NCBI RefSeq assembly: GCF_007991275.1
Contig: NZ_BJYA01000001.1
Location: forward strand, 124,001-188,000
Direction of reading: 5' to 3'
Length of the DNA: 64,000 nt
Source of the DNA: Alkalibacillus haloalkaliphilus
GTDB taxonomy: Bacteria > Bacillota > Bacilli > Bacillales > Alkalibacillaceae
The position numbers were made by a program, and so were the translations under genes. The first letter of the stretch is position 1; each line of letters opens with the position of its first letter. The notes below the pieces were generated by a model that made no database searches, was not told the DNA's origin, and saw only the letters and a list, made by a program, of their open reading frames with translations. Positions 38,699 through 47,783 of the stretch are shown here, piece by piece.

Positions 38699-38802
38699 AA
38701 TATTTTTTTCACAACACTCCCAGCTTTTTACCAATCTAAATGTTTTAAACAACGCTCCTTATATTTAACAGGAGTAACCTACTCCTTTTTGGAAGGCATT
38801 TG

Positions 38803-39006
38803 TCAGCCACCTTCTATACACGTGGCATTAGAACTTCCAACAATAGAATTCAACTCTTCAATTAGCGATGGGAGAATTTCTTTTTTCACTAAAGTTTCTA
38901 AGGCGTGCCTGTTGTTAATAGGTGTATTGTATTTGTTGAAGACCTCTTCTGTCTCTGCCCAAACTTCAACAACGGCACTTGGTGACATACTAGGTTGTAT
39001 AACCAT
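38803..39006 (-). CDS. 67-aa protein co-operonic with kynA (DUF1858/ScdA N-terminus-like)
   Basis: This small soluble protein starts at an ATG behind AGGTG, 36 bp after the kynA stop on the same strand. It reads MVIQPSMSPSAVVEVWAETE and continues VFNKYNTPINNRHALETLV, ending in TCIEGG with a single cysteine. The pattern of short helices, with the target phrase EVFNKYN, recalls the DUF1858 and ScdA N-terminal families. A short hairpin (AGGAGTA/TACTCCT, 38770-38786) follows. Its tie to KynA is inferred from gene order. The function is unknown. Confidence 0.65.
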   Translation of the reverse strand: MVIQPSMSPSAVVEVWAETEEVFNKYNTPINNRHALETLVKKEILPSLIEELNSIVGSSNATCIEGG

Positions 39007-39042
39007 TTTAGCACCTACCTTTTGCACGTCTTTCTATTTTAA

Positions 39043-39870
39043 TTACAACCTCGATCTCACATTCCATAGCTCTGGGAAGAAATAGTGGTCTAGCACTTGC
39101 TTTAAGTAACCGACACCTGATGAGCCACCTGTTCCTTTTTTATGTCCGATGATCCGTTCGACCGTTTTCATATGACGGAAGCGCCACTGTTGCATCCAGT
39201 CTTCAATGTCCACTAATTTTTCCGCTAATTGATAAAGGTTCCAGTAACGCTCGGTGTCTTTATACACTTCAATCCAAGCTTGTTCAACACTTTCGTTAAC
39301 TTCATATGTTTTGGTTAAGTCACGGTTTAACACGTCTTCATCAATTTCAAATCCCTCTTTTGCTAGTGCTTGAATGGCTACATCATAAAGCCCTGGTGCT
39401 TCGTAAGCTTCGATTAACTGCTTTTGTAGCTCTGGTTCTTTTTCATATATTTTAATGACGTGCGGCGTCTTATATCCTAATGCAAACTCGACCATGCGGT
39501 ATTGATAAGATTGAAAGCCTGAAGCATTACCTAACTGGTCGCGGAAACCTAAATACTCACTTGGGGTCATCGTTGATAAAACATCCCAAGCTTTAATGAT
39601 TTGGTTTTGAATACTGGAAACGCGCGCTAACATTTTAAATGCTGGCTGATACGACTCTTCTTGAATAGCATTAATCGCAGCTTGTAACTCATGCAACGTT
39701 AACTTCATCCACAACTCACTTACTTGGTGGATGATAATAAACAACATTTCATCGTGATGATCAGAAAGTCTGTTTTGGCTATTTAAAATCGAATCTAAAT
39801 CTAAATAATCGCCGTAAGTCATTCGATCTTTAAAATCAGTATGGATCCCCTTCTCATTCTCAAACGTCAT
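39043..39870 (-). CDS. kynA: Tryptophan 2,3-dioxygenase
   Basis: This 275-aa haem enzyme oxidises tryptophan to N-formylkynurenine, the first step of the kynurenine pathway. Family features visible are [15 protein letters not shown] near residue 18, [16 protein letters not shown] with the conserved histidine near 50, [19 protein letters not shown], and [21 protein letters not shown] with the haem-ligand histidine near 230. GGAGCG precedes the ATG. It is convergent with kynUB, not in the same operon as in some bacilli. Confidence 0.93.
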   Translation of the reverse strand: MTFENEKGIHTDFKDRMTYGDYLDLDSILNSQNRLSDHHDEMLFIIIHQVSELWMKLTLHELQAAINAIQEESYQPAFKMLARVSSIQNQIIKAWDVLSTMTPSEYLGFRDQLGNASGFQSYQYRMVEFALGYKTPHVIKIYEKEPELQKQLIEAYEAPGLYDVAIQALAKEGFEIDEDVLNRDLTKTYEVNESVEQAWIEVYKDTERYWNLYQLAEKLVDIEDWMQQWRFRHMKTVERIIGHKKGTGGSSGVGYLKQVLDHYFFPELWNVRSRL

Positions 39871-40032
39871 GATGAAACGCTCCTTTTTTCTTTTATCTTA
39901 ACATATGACAAATGTATAAAATGAAATTGTGATAAAATAAATAAAAGGATCTCATATTCATTTGTTGAATTTAGTTAAAGCCTATTGGTAAACTAGGGAA
40001 TGGATTTTAGATTAACGAAGGATGTGACATAC

Positions 40033-40962
40033 ATGCGTGTTGTAAACAATATCGCAGAATTAATTGGTGATACGCCGTTAGTGAAACTAAACAAGTTAAA
40101 TCCAGCTAACGGTGCTGACATTTATTTAAAATTAGAATTTTATAATCCAAGTGGAAGTGTAAAAGACCGCGCAGCTTACAATATGATGGTAGAAGCTGAA
40201 AATGCTGGACTTCTGAAGGAAGGCTCTACCATTATTGAGCCTACAAGCGGCAATACAGGCATTGGACTTGCGATGAATGCTGCTGCTCGCGGATATAAAG
40301 CGATTCTCGTGATGCCTGATACGATGACGAAAGAAAGAATCAACCTATTAAAAGCCTACGGGGCAAAAGTTGAATTAACTCCAGGCGATGAGAAAATGCC
40401 AGGTGCTATTCGTCGAGCAAAAGAATTAATGGATGAAATTCCAAACAGCTTCATGCCGATGCAGTTCGAAAATGAAGCTAACTCTGATGCCCACCGCCAC
40501 ACAACAGCAAAAGAAATTGTTGAAGCGATGGAGCAAATTGACAAGCCACTTTCAGCTTTCGTCGCAACAGCTGGAACGGGGGGTACAATTACTGGAACAG
40601 GCGAAGAGCTTAAGAAAGTGTATGAGGATATGTCCGTTCACGTTGTTGAACCGGCCGGAAGCCCTGTCTTATCAGGTGGTAAACCCGGTAAACACAAACT
40701 AGTCGGAACAAGCCCTGGCTTTGTCCCTGACATTTTGAACCAAGATATTTATGACGAAATCTTCCGTATCGAAGACGATCAAGCTTACGATATCGCACGT
40801 CGCCTCGCTCGTGAAGAAGGAATCTTAGTCGGAACATCTGCAGGTGCATCATGCTACGCGGCTATTGAAGTCGCTAAGCGCAAACAACCAGGTGAAGTCG
40901 TTGTCGCAATCATTCCAGACTCCGGTGAACGTTACTTATCAGGTGACTTGTTTGATTTTTAA
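40033..40962 (+). CDS. cysK: Cysteine synthase A
   Basis: This 309-aa PLP enzyme makes cysteine from O-acetylserine and sulfide. Motifs visible are IGDTPLVKLNKL, the PLP lysine in NPSGSVKDRAAYNM near residue 43, the substrate loop PTSGNTGIGLAM and GTGGTITGTGEEL. The start at 40033 (MRVVNNIAELIG) follows AAGGATGTG; an upstream ATG at 40000 lacks a site. Its transcript should run through the 260-bp repeat array C to the terminator at 41267. Confidence 0.92.
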   Translation: MRVVNNIAELIGDTPLVKLNKLNPANGADIYLKLEFYNPSGSVKDRAAYNMMVEAENAGLLKEGSTIIEPTSGNTGIGLAMNAAARGYKAILVMPDTMTKERINLLKAYGAKVELTPGDEKMPGAIRRAKELMDEIPNSFMPMQFENEANSDAHRHTTAKEIVEAMEQIDKPLSAFVATAGTGGTITGTGEELKKVYEDMSVHVVEPAGSPVLSGGKPGKHKLVGTSPGFVPDILNQDIYDEIFRIEDDQAYDIARRLAREEGILVGTSAGASCYAAIEVAKRKQPGEVVVAIIPDSGERYLSGDLFDF

Positions 40963-40974
40963 GTGAAGATTGCG

Positions 40975-41236
40975 TGAGCGCCGATAAAATTATCTGAGCG
41001 CTGATAAGTTAGCTGCGAACGCTGATAAGTTAGCTGCGAACGCTGATAAGTTAGCTGCGAACGCTGATAAATTTTCCTGAGCGCTGATAAGTTGGCTGCA
41101 AACGCTTATAAATCGTCCGCGAGCGCCAAATTAATTTCACGAGCGCCAGAATGTTGACCGCGAACGCCAAATTAATTTCACGTGCGCCAGAAAACCGGCT
41201 GCGAACGCCAAATCATTCGAATGAACGCCAAAAAAT
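40975..41236. repeat. Array C: two-block 20-21-bp repeat in the cysK 3'UTR
   Basis: Thirteen degenerate units start 12 bp after the cysK stop. Units 1-7 carry a GAGCGCTGATAA/GAACGCTGATAA word, often followed by GTTAGCTGC. Units 8-13 carry GAGCGCCA or GAACGCCA words followed by AA or GA. Spacing is 20-21 nt throughout. A perfect terminator follows at 41267, so the array is probably transcribed as a 3' untranslated region. The remaining bases to 41447 hold only the leader of the next gene. Confidence 0.88.
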
Positions 41237-41266
41237 CATACAAAGTTATTCAGCATTAATCCCCTT

Positions 41267-41302
41267 ACAGCTTGCCATACTATTATGGCAAGCTGTTTTT
41301 AA
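41267..41302 (+). terminator. Terminator downstream of cysK and array C
   Basis: ACAGCTTGCCATA, loop CTATTA and TGGCAAGCTGT are followed by TTTTTAAATTT. Confidence 0.88.
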
Positions 41303-41447
41303 ATTTCTAATAAGGGACGCTGTTTATAATTGTTGTACATATTATAGTAACCTGAACGAATGATGTGGCTTTTCTGTATTAGTTATAAATATCAAATAAA
41401 GGGTAAAGAAAGACATACACATTCTAAATTAGAAAAGGGGTAAAATA

Positions 41448-42428
41448 ATGAGAAAGTTACTATTTTTAATTGGGTCTCTTATTTTGTTAGTCGGTTTGAT
41501 TGCATGTTCAGATAATAGTGAGGACGCGAATGAAGAAAACGGTCTAGGGGATGATATCGAACAAGACTCAGAGGATAACGATCAGTCCGAAGAAGTAGAA
41601 GATTCAAACGACGACCAAGAGAATGAAGAAGATGTCTATACCGAGGAAACAATTGACTCTCCATACTATATAACAGGTCGAATCGTTATGTTAGGTGAAA
41701 ATTCAGAAGCATTAGGTTTCCACTTTCAAAGACAAGATGCCGATCAATCAAGAGAGGAACGTTTATTACAATCGCTTCAAGAAAGTGATTTTACATCGAT
41801 TGACGTGCTTGCTGACTTAGAAGATGTGCGTTTGGTTGATGATTCTACTATTGACCTTATCTTTAATGAAGATCACAAATTAAGGATTTTGACTTCTGCC
41901 GAACAGTACTTTCTAACTGAAATGCTTCATGAATTCAGCGACTTATACGGATTTTCTACGATTAACTTTTATGTAGAAGATGATCAGGGTGTTATTTACG
42001 GTCAATACGGTGATTTAGAAACGATGGAAGTAGAGTTAGAAGAAAATAGAGGCTATTATGTCTATGAGGATCCAGTTGAACAACCTCCTGAGCCACTGTT
42101 TCTCAACGCTCAAACGGTAGGAGAAGAAGTAAAAGATGAGACTCTGTTTAATTTTGAAGAAACAATTGAAGCAATAAGCTATTCCAATCAAGATGCAGAA
42201 GGCTATCGTTCAGCTATTGGTGAATCTATTCAAATTATAGAAGTTTCAGTTGAAGATCGTCACGCAACGGTTGTGCTTGACCACGAAGAAAATAGAGAGT
42301 CTATTGAGGAACTTGAGGTTGTTTTACAGCTAACCGCTTTAGATTTTCAATTAGAATCGATTCAGTTAATCGATGAGCAGGAACAAACTGACAAAACATT
42401 TGTATTTGATCGTCCTCATATTGAGTAA
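41448..42428 (+). CDS. Acidic lipoprotein with possible GerMN-like domains
   Basis: This 326-aa protein has a lipoprotein signal ending LVGLIAC (cysteine at residue 20) and an extremely acidic linker to about residue 65. Two segments, about 100-190 (DVRLVDDSTIDLIFNEDH, then LHEFSDLYGFSTINFYVEDD) and 220-320 (IIEVSVEDRHATVVLDHEE), have the alternating strand-helix pattern of GerMN domains; this assignment is tentative. AAAAGGGG precedes the ATG. It is a single gene between cysK and the iron transporter. It probably acts at the outer face of the membrane. Confidence 0.6.
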   Translation: MRKLLFLIGSLILLVGLIACSDNSEDANEENGLGDDIEQDSEDNDQSEEVEDSNDDQENEEDVYTEETIDSPYYITGRIVMLGENSEALGFHFQRQDADQSREERLLQSLQESDFTSIDVLADLEDVRLVDDSTIDLIFNEDHKLRILTSAEQYFLTEMLHEFSDLYGFSTINFYVEDDQGVIYGQYGDLETMEVELEENRGYYVYEDPVEQPPEPLFLNAQTVGEEVKDETLFNFEETIEAISYSNQDAEGYRSAIGESIQIIEVSVEDRHATVVLDHEENRESIEELEVVLQLTALDFQLESIQLIDEQEQTDKTFVFDRPHIE

Positions 42429-42519
42429 GGAGACTTCTCAGCTCGTATAGATAAGGGAGTATATATCCGCATTTTCTAAAGTCATGTAATAAAAAAATAA
42501 GTTTTTTATCAAAAAGTAA

Positions 42520-42576
42520 TTGACTTGAGAATGATTATCAGTAAAATAGAATGTGTGAGGTTGATAATCATTCTCA
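42520..42576 (+). promoter_or_regulatory. Fur-controlled promoter of the ferric iron transporter
   Basis: Two 7-1-7 Fur boxes are present: TGAGAATGATTATCA (42526-42540) and TGATAATCATTCTCA (42562-42576). The first fills the spacer of a promoter TTGACT (42520-42525), 16 bp, TAAAAT (42542-42547). The second lies just downstream of the expected start point. Repression by Fur with iron is the expected outcome. Confidence 0.8.
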
Positions 42577-42614
42577 ACTATCTATATAAACTACATAGAA
42601 AGGGAGTTTCAAAT

Positions 42615-43706
42615 ATGTTAAATAGAAAATACGTATTCATGATGATGGCTTTAATCATGACAGCTGTCGTCTTAGTCGCTTGTGGTGGCGGAGATGAAGA
42701 ACCACAAAATGAAGAACAGCCTGAAGGTACAGCTGGTCAAGGTGGAGAGGATGCTGGTGAAGTAAATATCTACACGAGCCGTCACTATGATATAGATGAT
42801 GAAATCTATGCTGATTTCACTGAAGAAACAGGTATTGAAGTTAATATTATTAACGGTGCTGCAGATGAATTAATCGAACGCATGAACCGTGAAGGTGAAG
42901 CATCTGAAGCTGACTTATTCTACACAGCTGACGCTGGTCGCCTACACCGCGCTAAAGATCAAGGATTATTACAATCAATTGAAAGTGACATTATAAATGA
43001 GAACGTACCAGAAAATATGCGCGATCGTGATAGCGAGTGGGTTGGTTTAACTCAGCGTGCACGTATTATTGCATACCATAAAGATCGTGTTGACCCTGAA
43101 GAGCTATCAACTTACGAAGCATTAACAGAACCTGAATGGGAAGGTCGCGTGTTAATGCGTTCATCAGAAAACGTTTATAACCAATCATTACTGGCTTCAT
43201 TTATTGAATTACATGGACGCGAGGAAGCAAAAGATTGGGCAGAAGGAATTTACAATAACTTAGCACGTTCACCTCAAGGTGGGGACCGTGACCAAGCACG
43301 TGCTGTTGTTGCAGGTGAAGGTGACGTAGCAATTATGAACACTTACTACTTAGGTGGTATGTTAAATTCACCTGATGATGAAGAAGTGAACGTCGCAGAG
43401 CAGTTAGGTATTTTCTTCCCTAACCAAGAAACAACTGGTACACACATCAACGTAAGTGGTGTTGGCTTGGCAGAAAACGCTCCAAACCCTGAAAATGCAG
43501 TTAAATTAATTGAGTATTTAACGACTGAAGAAGTTCAAGAAACTTTCGCAGCTGCAAACTATGAGTACCCTGTAAACCCTAATGTTGAAGCAGCTTCAAC
43601 GATTCAAGAGTGGGGCGAATTTGATTCACAAGATATTAACCTTTCAATTTTAGGTGAAAACAGTGCAGAAGCGACACTCATTTTCAATGAGGTAGGCTTT
43701 GAGTAA
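42615..43706 (+). CDS. Ferric iron ABC transporter substrate-binding lipoprotein (FutA/FbpA-like)
   Basis: This 363-aa extracytoplasmic iron-binding protein has a lipoprotein signal ending VVLVAC, an acidic linker, then the opening strand NIYTSRHYDIDDEIYADF typical of the FutA/FbpA/SfuA group. Tyrosines in NTYYLGG near residue 250 match the known ferric-ion ligands. The start at 42615 follows AAAGGGAG; the longer frame runs through the Fur boxes. A hairpin separates it from the permease gene. Confidence 0.88.
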   Translation: MLNRKYVFMMMALIMTAVVLVACGGGDEEPQNEEQPEGTAGQGGEDAGEVNIYTSRHYDIDDEIYADFTEETGIEVNIINGAADELIERMNREGEASEADLFYTADAGRLHRAKDQGLLQSIESDIINENVPENMRDRDSEWVGLTQRARIIAYHKDRVDPEELSTYEALTEPEWEGRVLMRSSENVYNQSLLASFIELHGREEAKDWAEGIYNNLARSPQGGDRDQARAVVAGEGDVAIMNTYYLGGMLNSPDDEEVNVAEQLGIFFPNQETTGTHINVSGVGLAENAPNPENAVKLIEYLTTEEVQETFAAANYEYPVNPNVEAASTIQEWGEFDSQDINLSILGENSAEATLIFNEVGFE

Positions 43707-43753
43707 TACAAACTCTAAAAAAAACTGAATGTGACGAAAAACTAAAAATTTAA

Positions 43754-43785
43754 ACCGCCCCAGTATTTGGGGCGGTATTATGCCT
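43754..43785 (+). terminator. Hairpin between binding protein and permease genes
   Basis: ACCGCCCC, loop AGTATTT and GGGGCGGT form an 8-bp GC-rich stem, but only a weak tail (ATTATGCCTTTT) follows. It probably gives partial termination or mRNA protection, letting the binding protein be made in excess. Confidence 0.55.
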
Positions 43786-43849
43786 TTTGTTTTAGTATTA
43801 TTTTTAGTATGATAGGAAAGGTTGCTTAGTTAGTAAAGGGCGTGTCTTT

Positions 43850-45484
43850 TTGAAATGGTTTAGATCTCTTAAAACAACGATGAATCTATGGACAGTATTT
43901 AGCGTAATATTCGTTTTACTCGTATTATTACCAAACCTTTCAATCATCGTACAGTTTTTCGCAGAACCAAATGAAAACTGGCTTCATATACGCGAATATA
44001 TGTTACAAAATTATATACAAAACACGCTAATCCTTGTGTTCTTCGTAGGTATTTTGACCTTGTTTATCGGCACAAGTTTAGCTTGGATCATTTCGGCTTA
44101 TGATTTCCCGATGCGCCGATTTTTCCAATGGGGAATGATTCTACCTTTAGCTATTCCCCCATATATAGGTGCCTATACTTATCATGGCATACTAAATTAT
44201 ACTGGTGTTATTCAAACATCACTTAGAAACCAATTTGATGTTACTGTTAACCAGCAGTATTTCAACATTATGAACATGCCTGGTGCAATCTTTATTTTAA
44301 CCATATTTTTATTTCCTTATGTATATACTATTACGAAAGCTTTTTTGGCGCGTCAGTCTACAGCCCTCGTGGAGAATGCTCGTATTTTAGGAAGCAGCTC
44401 ATGGCGTATTTATTTCCGCGTTGTTCTTCCGATCTCGCGAGCAGCAATTATCGCGGGTGTTAGTTTAGTTATTCTTGAAGTGCTCAATGACTACGGTGTT
44501 GTTAGTTACTACGGTATACAAACGTTTACGACTGCTATATTCCAAACTTGGTTTGGCATGGGTGACTTACAATCAGCAGTAAAACTTTCCGGTACATTAA
44601 TGGTCATTGTTCTTGGTATACTAGTAGTAGAAAGAATTGCTCGTGGTAGGCGTCAATTTAGTTTTACTACGACGAAAGTTAAGTTGTTGCAGCCTGTTAA
44701 GCTTGAAGGGCGAAAAAAATGGTATGCGTTCAGCTTTTGTATGTTCATTTTTTCAATCGGTTTCATCATACCGGTGATTCAATTAATTTATTGGGCAACA
44801 ATGACTTATGAACAATTATTCTCGCATGATTTTTGGCAGCTCATATGGAACTCTGTAAGCGTGGCGTTTACCGCCTCAACAATAATTGTTATTATGGCTG
44901 TTGTCATTAGTAACTTCGCCCGTTTGAACCGAGGCATGTTAGCCAAAACGTTTCCAAAAATTACGATTTTAGGTTATTCTATACCTGGTGCCGTTATTGC
45001 AGTTGGTGTTGTCACACTATTTACCGCTTTAGACCGTCAATTATTTGGCTTCTATGAGTGGCTTGGTTTAGAGCCGACATTACTTATAAGCACAAGCTTA
45101 TTTATGTTAGTCTTTGCTTACGTCATTCGTTATTTAGCGGTTGGCTACAACTCAATTGAATCTGGCTTTGACCGGATTGGCACGAACTTCACCGAAGCAT
45201 CACGTATGCTCGGTATGAGTGTTACGAAATCATTCTTTAAAGTCGATATGAAATTAATACGTGGCGCGATATTCGGTGGTTTTATTTTAGCTTTCATCGA
45301 TATTATGAAGGAATTGCCATTAACGTTAATTTTACGTCCGTTTAACTTTGACACGTTAGCGACTAAGGCTTATCAATATGCAGTAGATGAAATGATTCAA
45401 CAGGCCGCGATCCCTTCAATCTTTATTATTTTAGTAAGTGGTATTGCGATTTATGTGTTTCATCACGTCTTAGAAAAGGAGTAA
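43850..45484 (+). CDS. Ferric iron ABC transporter permease (FbpB/SfuB-like)
   Basis: This 544-aa protein has about 12 membrane helices in two homologous halves, as in FbpB. Each half contains an EAA-type loop: LVENARILGSSSWRIYFRVV near residue 178 and FTEASRMLGMSVTKSFFKVD near 455. The TTG start follows AAAGGGCG. It moves ferric iron from the binding protein across the membrane. The ATPase gene follows 6 bp after its stop. Confidence 0.88.
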   Translation: MKWFRSLKTTMNLWTVFSVIFVLLVLLPNLSIIVQFFAEPNENWLHIREYMLQNYIQNTLILVFFVGILTLFIGTSLAWIISAYDFPMRRFFQWGMILPLAIPPYIGAYTYHGILNYTGVIQTSLRNQFDVTVNQQYFNIMNMPGAIFILTIFLFPYVYTITKAFLARQSTALVENARILGSSSWRIYFRVVLPISRAAIIAGVSLVILEVLNDYGVVSYYGIQTFTTAIFQTWFGMGDLQSAVKLSGTLMVIVLGILVVERIARGRRQFSFTTTKVKLLQPVKLEGRKKWYAFSFCMFIFSIGFIIPVIQLIYWATMTYEQLFSHDFWQLIWNSVSVAFTASTIIVIMAVVISNFARLNRGMLAKTFPKITILGYSIPGAVIAVGVVTLFTALDRQLFGFYEWLGLEPTLLISTSLFMLVFAYVIRYLAVGYNSIESGFDRIGTNFTEASRMLGMSVTKSFFKVDMKLIRGAIFGGFILAFIDIMKELPLTLILRPFNFDTLATKAYQYAVDEMIQQAAIPSIFIILVSGIAIYVFHHVLEKE

Positions 45485-45490
45485 TGAGTT

Positions 45491-46228
45491 ATGTTTGTTC
45501 ACATTCGAAACTTAGCTTTTAAATACCCGAATTCAAAGGACAATACAATAAATGACTTTAACTTAACAATTGATCAAGGTGAAATTATTTCAATTCTTGG
45601 TGAATCAGGTAGTGGTAAAAGTACGATTTTACGTTTAATTGCTGGCTTAGAAATGCCAACGAACGGAAACATTATGGTTGGCGACCATTGTATGTGCAGT
45701 AATTCAACTTTTACACAGCCTGAAAAACGCGGAGTTGGCATGGTGTTTCAAGATTATGCCCTCTTCCCTCACATGACGGTTGAAGATAACATTAAGTTCG
45801 GTCTTCAAAAGTGGTCACGTAAAGATAAGAAAAACCGCGTTGGTGAAGTGCTTGAACTTGTAAACTTAGAGGACTACCGTAAACGTTATCCGTTTGAATT
45901 AAGTGGTGGTCAACAACAGCGTATAGCCCTTGCGAGAGCTTTAGCACCTAAGCCTAAGCTGTTACTGTTTGACGAACCGTTTAGTAACTTAGATGCTGAC
46001 TTGCAAATCCGTATTCGTGAAGAGCTAAGACGTATTATTAAGTCAACTGGTGTTACGTCGATCTTCGTAACGCACGACCAAGATGACTCACAAGCTTTAG
46101 CTGATCGCATTGTCGTTTTACGTGAAGGTGAAGTTGCTCAAGTTGGCACTGCACAAGAAATCCTTGGCACAGACTGTAACTTTGCTGATCGTATGCCTGT
46201 TAAGCCTCGTGTCCTTTCTCGTGTCTAA
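45491..46228 (+). CDS. Ferric iron ABC transporter ATP-binding protein, short form
   Basis: This ATPase energises iron uptake. Motifs are Walker [10 protein letters not shown] near residue 37, MVFQDYALFPHMTV, signature LSGGQQQRIALARAL, Walker B LLLFDEPFSNLD and H-loop FVTHDQDDS. At 245 aa it is about 100 residues shorter than typical FbpC proteins and lacks their C-terminal regulatory beta-barrel; there is no sign of a frameshift, and a terminator follows. Control by binding at that domain would therefore be absent. Confidence 0.88.
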   Translation: MFVHIRNLAFKYPNSKDNTINDFNLTIDQGEIISILGESGSGKSTILRLIAGLEMPTNGNIMVGDHCMCSNSTFTQPEKRGVGMVFQDYALFPHMTVEDNIKFGLQKWSRKDKKNRVGEVLELVNLEDYRKRYPFELSGGQQQRIALARALAPKPKLLLFDEPFSNLDADLQIRIREELRRIIKSTGVTSIFVTHDQDDSQALADRIVVLREGEVAQVGTAQEILGTDCNFADRMPVKPRVLSRV

Positions 46229-46255
46229 AAGTTAATCATATATAATGTATGAACT

Positions 46256-46296
46256 CCCAATTCCGTTGTGACAATAGGAATTGGGATTATTTTTTG
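46256..46296 (+). terminator. Terminator of the iron transporter operon
   Basis: CCCAATTCC (46256-46264) and GGAATTGGG (46277-46285) are followed by ATTATTTTTT. Confidence 0.8.
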
Positions 46297-46460
46297 TCCA
46301 AAAAAATTTTATAATTTTCAAAAACCGTTGGTATGACTAAGCTTGTCCTCCCTTCTCACCCACCGCTTGAAAGCCATTAACTCGACAGTGCTAAAATTAT
46401 TTGTTATATTTAGACTGCCGAAATAATCGTAATACGAAATATTAGAAAGAAGGGTACGAT

Positions 46461-47714
46461 TTGGACCACGAACGACTCGCAAAACGCAACTTGGCAATCA
46501 TGTGGTTTGCCAACTTTTTTATAGCTGGTAGCATGACGATGGTAATGCCATTTTTGTCGCTTTATATTGAAACATTTGGAGACTTTTCAAAAGAATATGT
46601 GACAACATGGGCAGGCTGGACGTTTGCTATTACATTTGTAACAGCTATTATTTTCTCACCTATTTGGGGACGAATTGGTGACCGTTTCGGACGAAAACCG
46701 ATTCTAGTCGCAATGGGATTTGGACTAGCAATTAGTGTTTTCACGATGGGGTATGTCAATTCAGTTATTCAACTTTTCATTTTACGACTCCTGATGGGGA
46801 TTTTCGCCGGTTTCATATCAACTTCACAAGCACTCATATCTACCCAGACACCTAAGAAAATATCAGGCCGTATACTCGGAACTTTACAAACAGGTACTGT
46901 AACCGGAACATTAATGGGACCACTATTAGGTGGTGTTTTAGCTGACTGGATTGGTTTTGCTGAAGCGTTTCAATACACAGCGGTTGCTCTATTTATCGCA
47001 GCAGTCCTTGTTTCCATTGGTGTTAAAGAAGTTAGATTGCCTGCAGAAAAAGATGATAAAGAATATTACTCTAAAAAAGAAGTGATTCAACATATCGTAC
47101 GCCACCCGATGTTATTAATGGTATTAATCATCTCGATGTTCGTACAAATTGCTCACTTCTCGATCCAACCGATCTTAGCTTTATATGTCGCCGAATTAAA
47201 CGGACCAGCGAACTTAGCCTTAATATCTGGAATCGCCTTTTCCATCACTGGGTTAGGAAACTTGCTAATGACTCGGCGTTGGGGAATTATTGCTGATAAA
47301 GTCGGCTATGACAAAATTTTAATACTGCTCGTTATATTAGCAGCGATCGTCTACTTCCCTGGTGGTATGGTTACGGAAGTATGGCAACTCGTTATTTTAC
47401 GTTTCTTACTTGGTGTTACATTAGGTGGGATTATTCCAATTAGAATGGCTTACATTCGTCAAAATGCACCGATTGCTATTCAAGGTGAAGTTTTAGGTTA
47501 CAATACAAGCTTAAGGTTTTTAGGTAACGTCATTGGCCCTGTAATGGGAGGTATTGTCGCTGGTTATTATGGCATAGGTTCTGTTTTCTATGTTACAAGC
47601 GCCCTTTTATTAGCTTCAGGGATCGCCTTACTTATTACTAAATGGAAAGAAACAGAATCAACTAAAATAGACAAAAGTGTAATTAGTAAAGACCCTGCTA
47701 ATACATCGAATTAA
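46461..47714 (+). CDS. MFS multidrug exporter (MdtG-like)
   Basis: This 417-aa DHA1-type drug:proton antiporter has about 12 helices. The A-motif GRIGDRFGRKPILVAMG is at residues 73-89, and the drug-exporter C-motif GTVTGTLMGPLLGG near 152 is clear. It resembles E. coli MdtG in the start RNLAIMWFANFFIAGSMTM and throughout. The TTG start follows GAAGGGT. It is monocistronic; pdxK follows after about 70 bp. Natural substrates are unknown. Confidence 0.8.
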   Translation: MDHERLAKRNLAIMWFANFFIAGSMTMVMPFLSLYIETFGDFSKEYVTTWAGWTFAITFVTAIIFSPIWGRIGDRFGRKPILVAMGFGLAISVFTMGYVNSVIQLFILRLLMGIFAGFISTSQALISTQTPKKISGRILGTLQTGTVTGTLMGPLLGGVLADWIGFAEAFQYTAVALFIAAVLVSIGVKEVRLPAEKDDKEYYSKKEVIQHIVRHPMLLMVLIISMFVQIAHFSIQPILALYVAELNGPANLALISGIAFSITGLGNLLMTRRWGIIADKVGYDKILILLVILAAIVYFPGGMVTEVWQLVILRFLLGVTLGGIIPIRMAYIRQNAPIAIQGEVLGYNTSLRFLGNVIGPVMGGIVAGYYGIGSVFYVTSALLLASGIALLITKWKETESTKIDKSVISKDPANTSN

Positions 47715-47783
47715 TAGATTGGCAAATGACTAAAATAACGTTAAAATGCTTATGGAAAGAAATACGAAAGTGAGGTCTCACCG

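Noticed and set aside
39871-40032. S-box or T-box leader before cysK
   Set aside because: The spacer is short and AT-rich; no T-box sequence, no SAM-riboswitch words and no leader terminator are visible.
40975-41236. CRISPR array
   Set aside because: The repeats are degenerate and short, with no constant repeat of 24-40 nt and no unique spacers; no cas genes are nearby. The same holds for the other arrays.
45491-46228. Truncated pseudogene of the iron transporter ATPase
   Set aside because: All ATPase motifs are intact and the stop is followed by a good terminator, so a naturally short protein is more likely.
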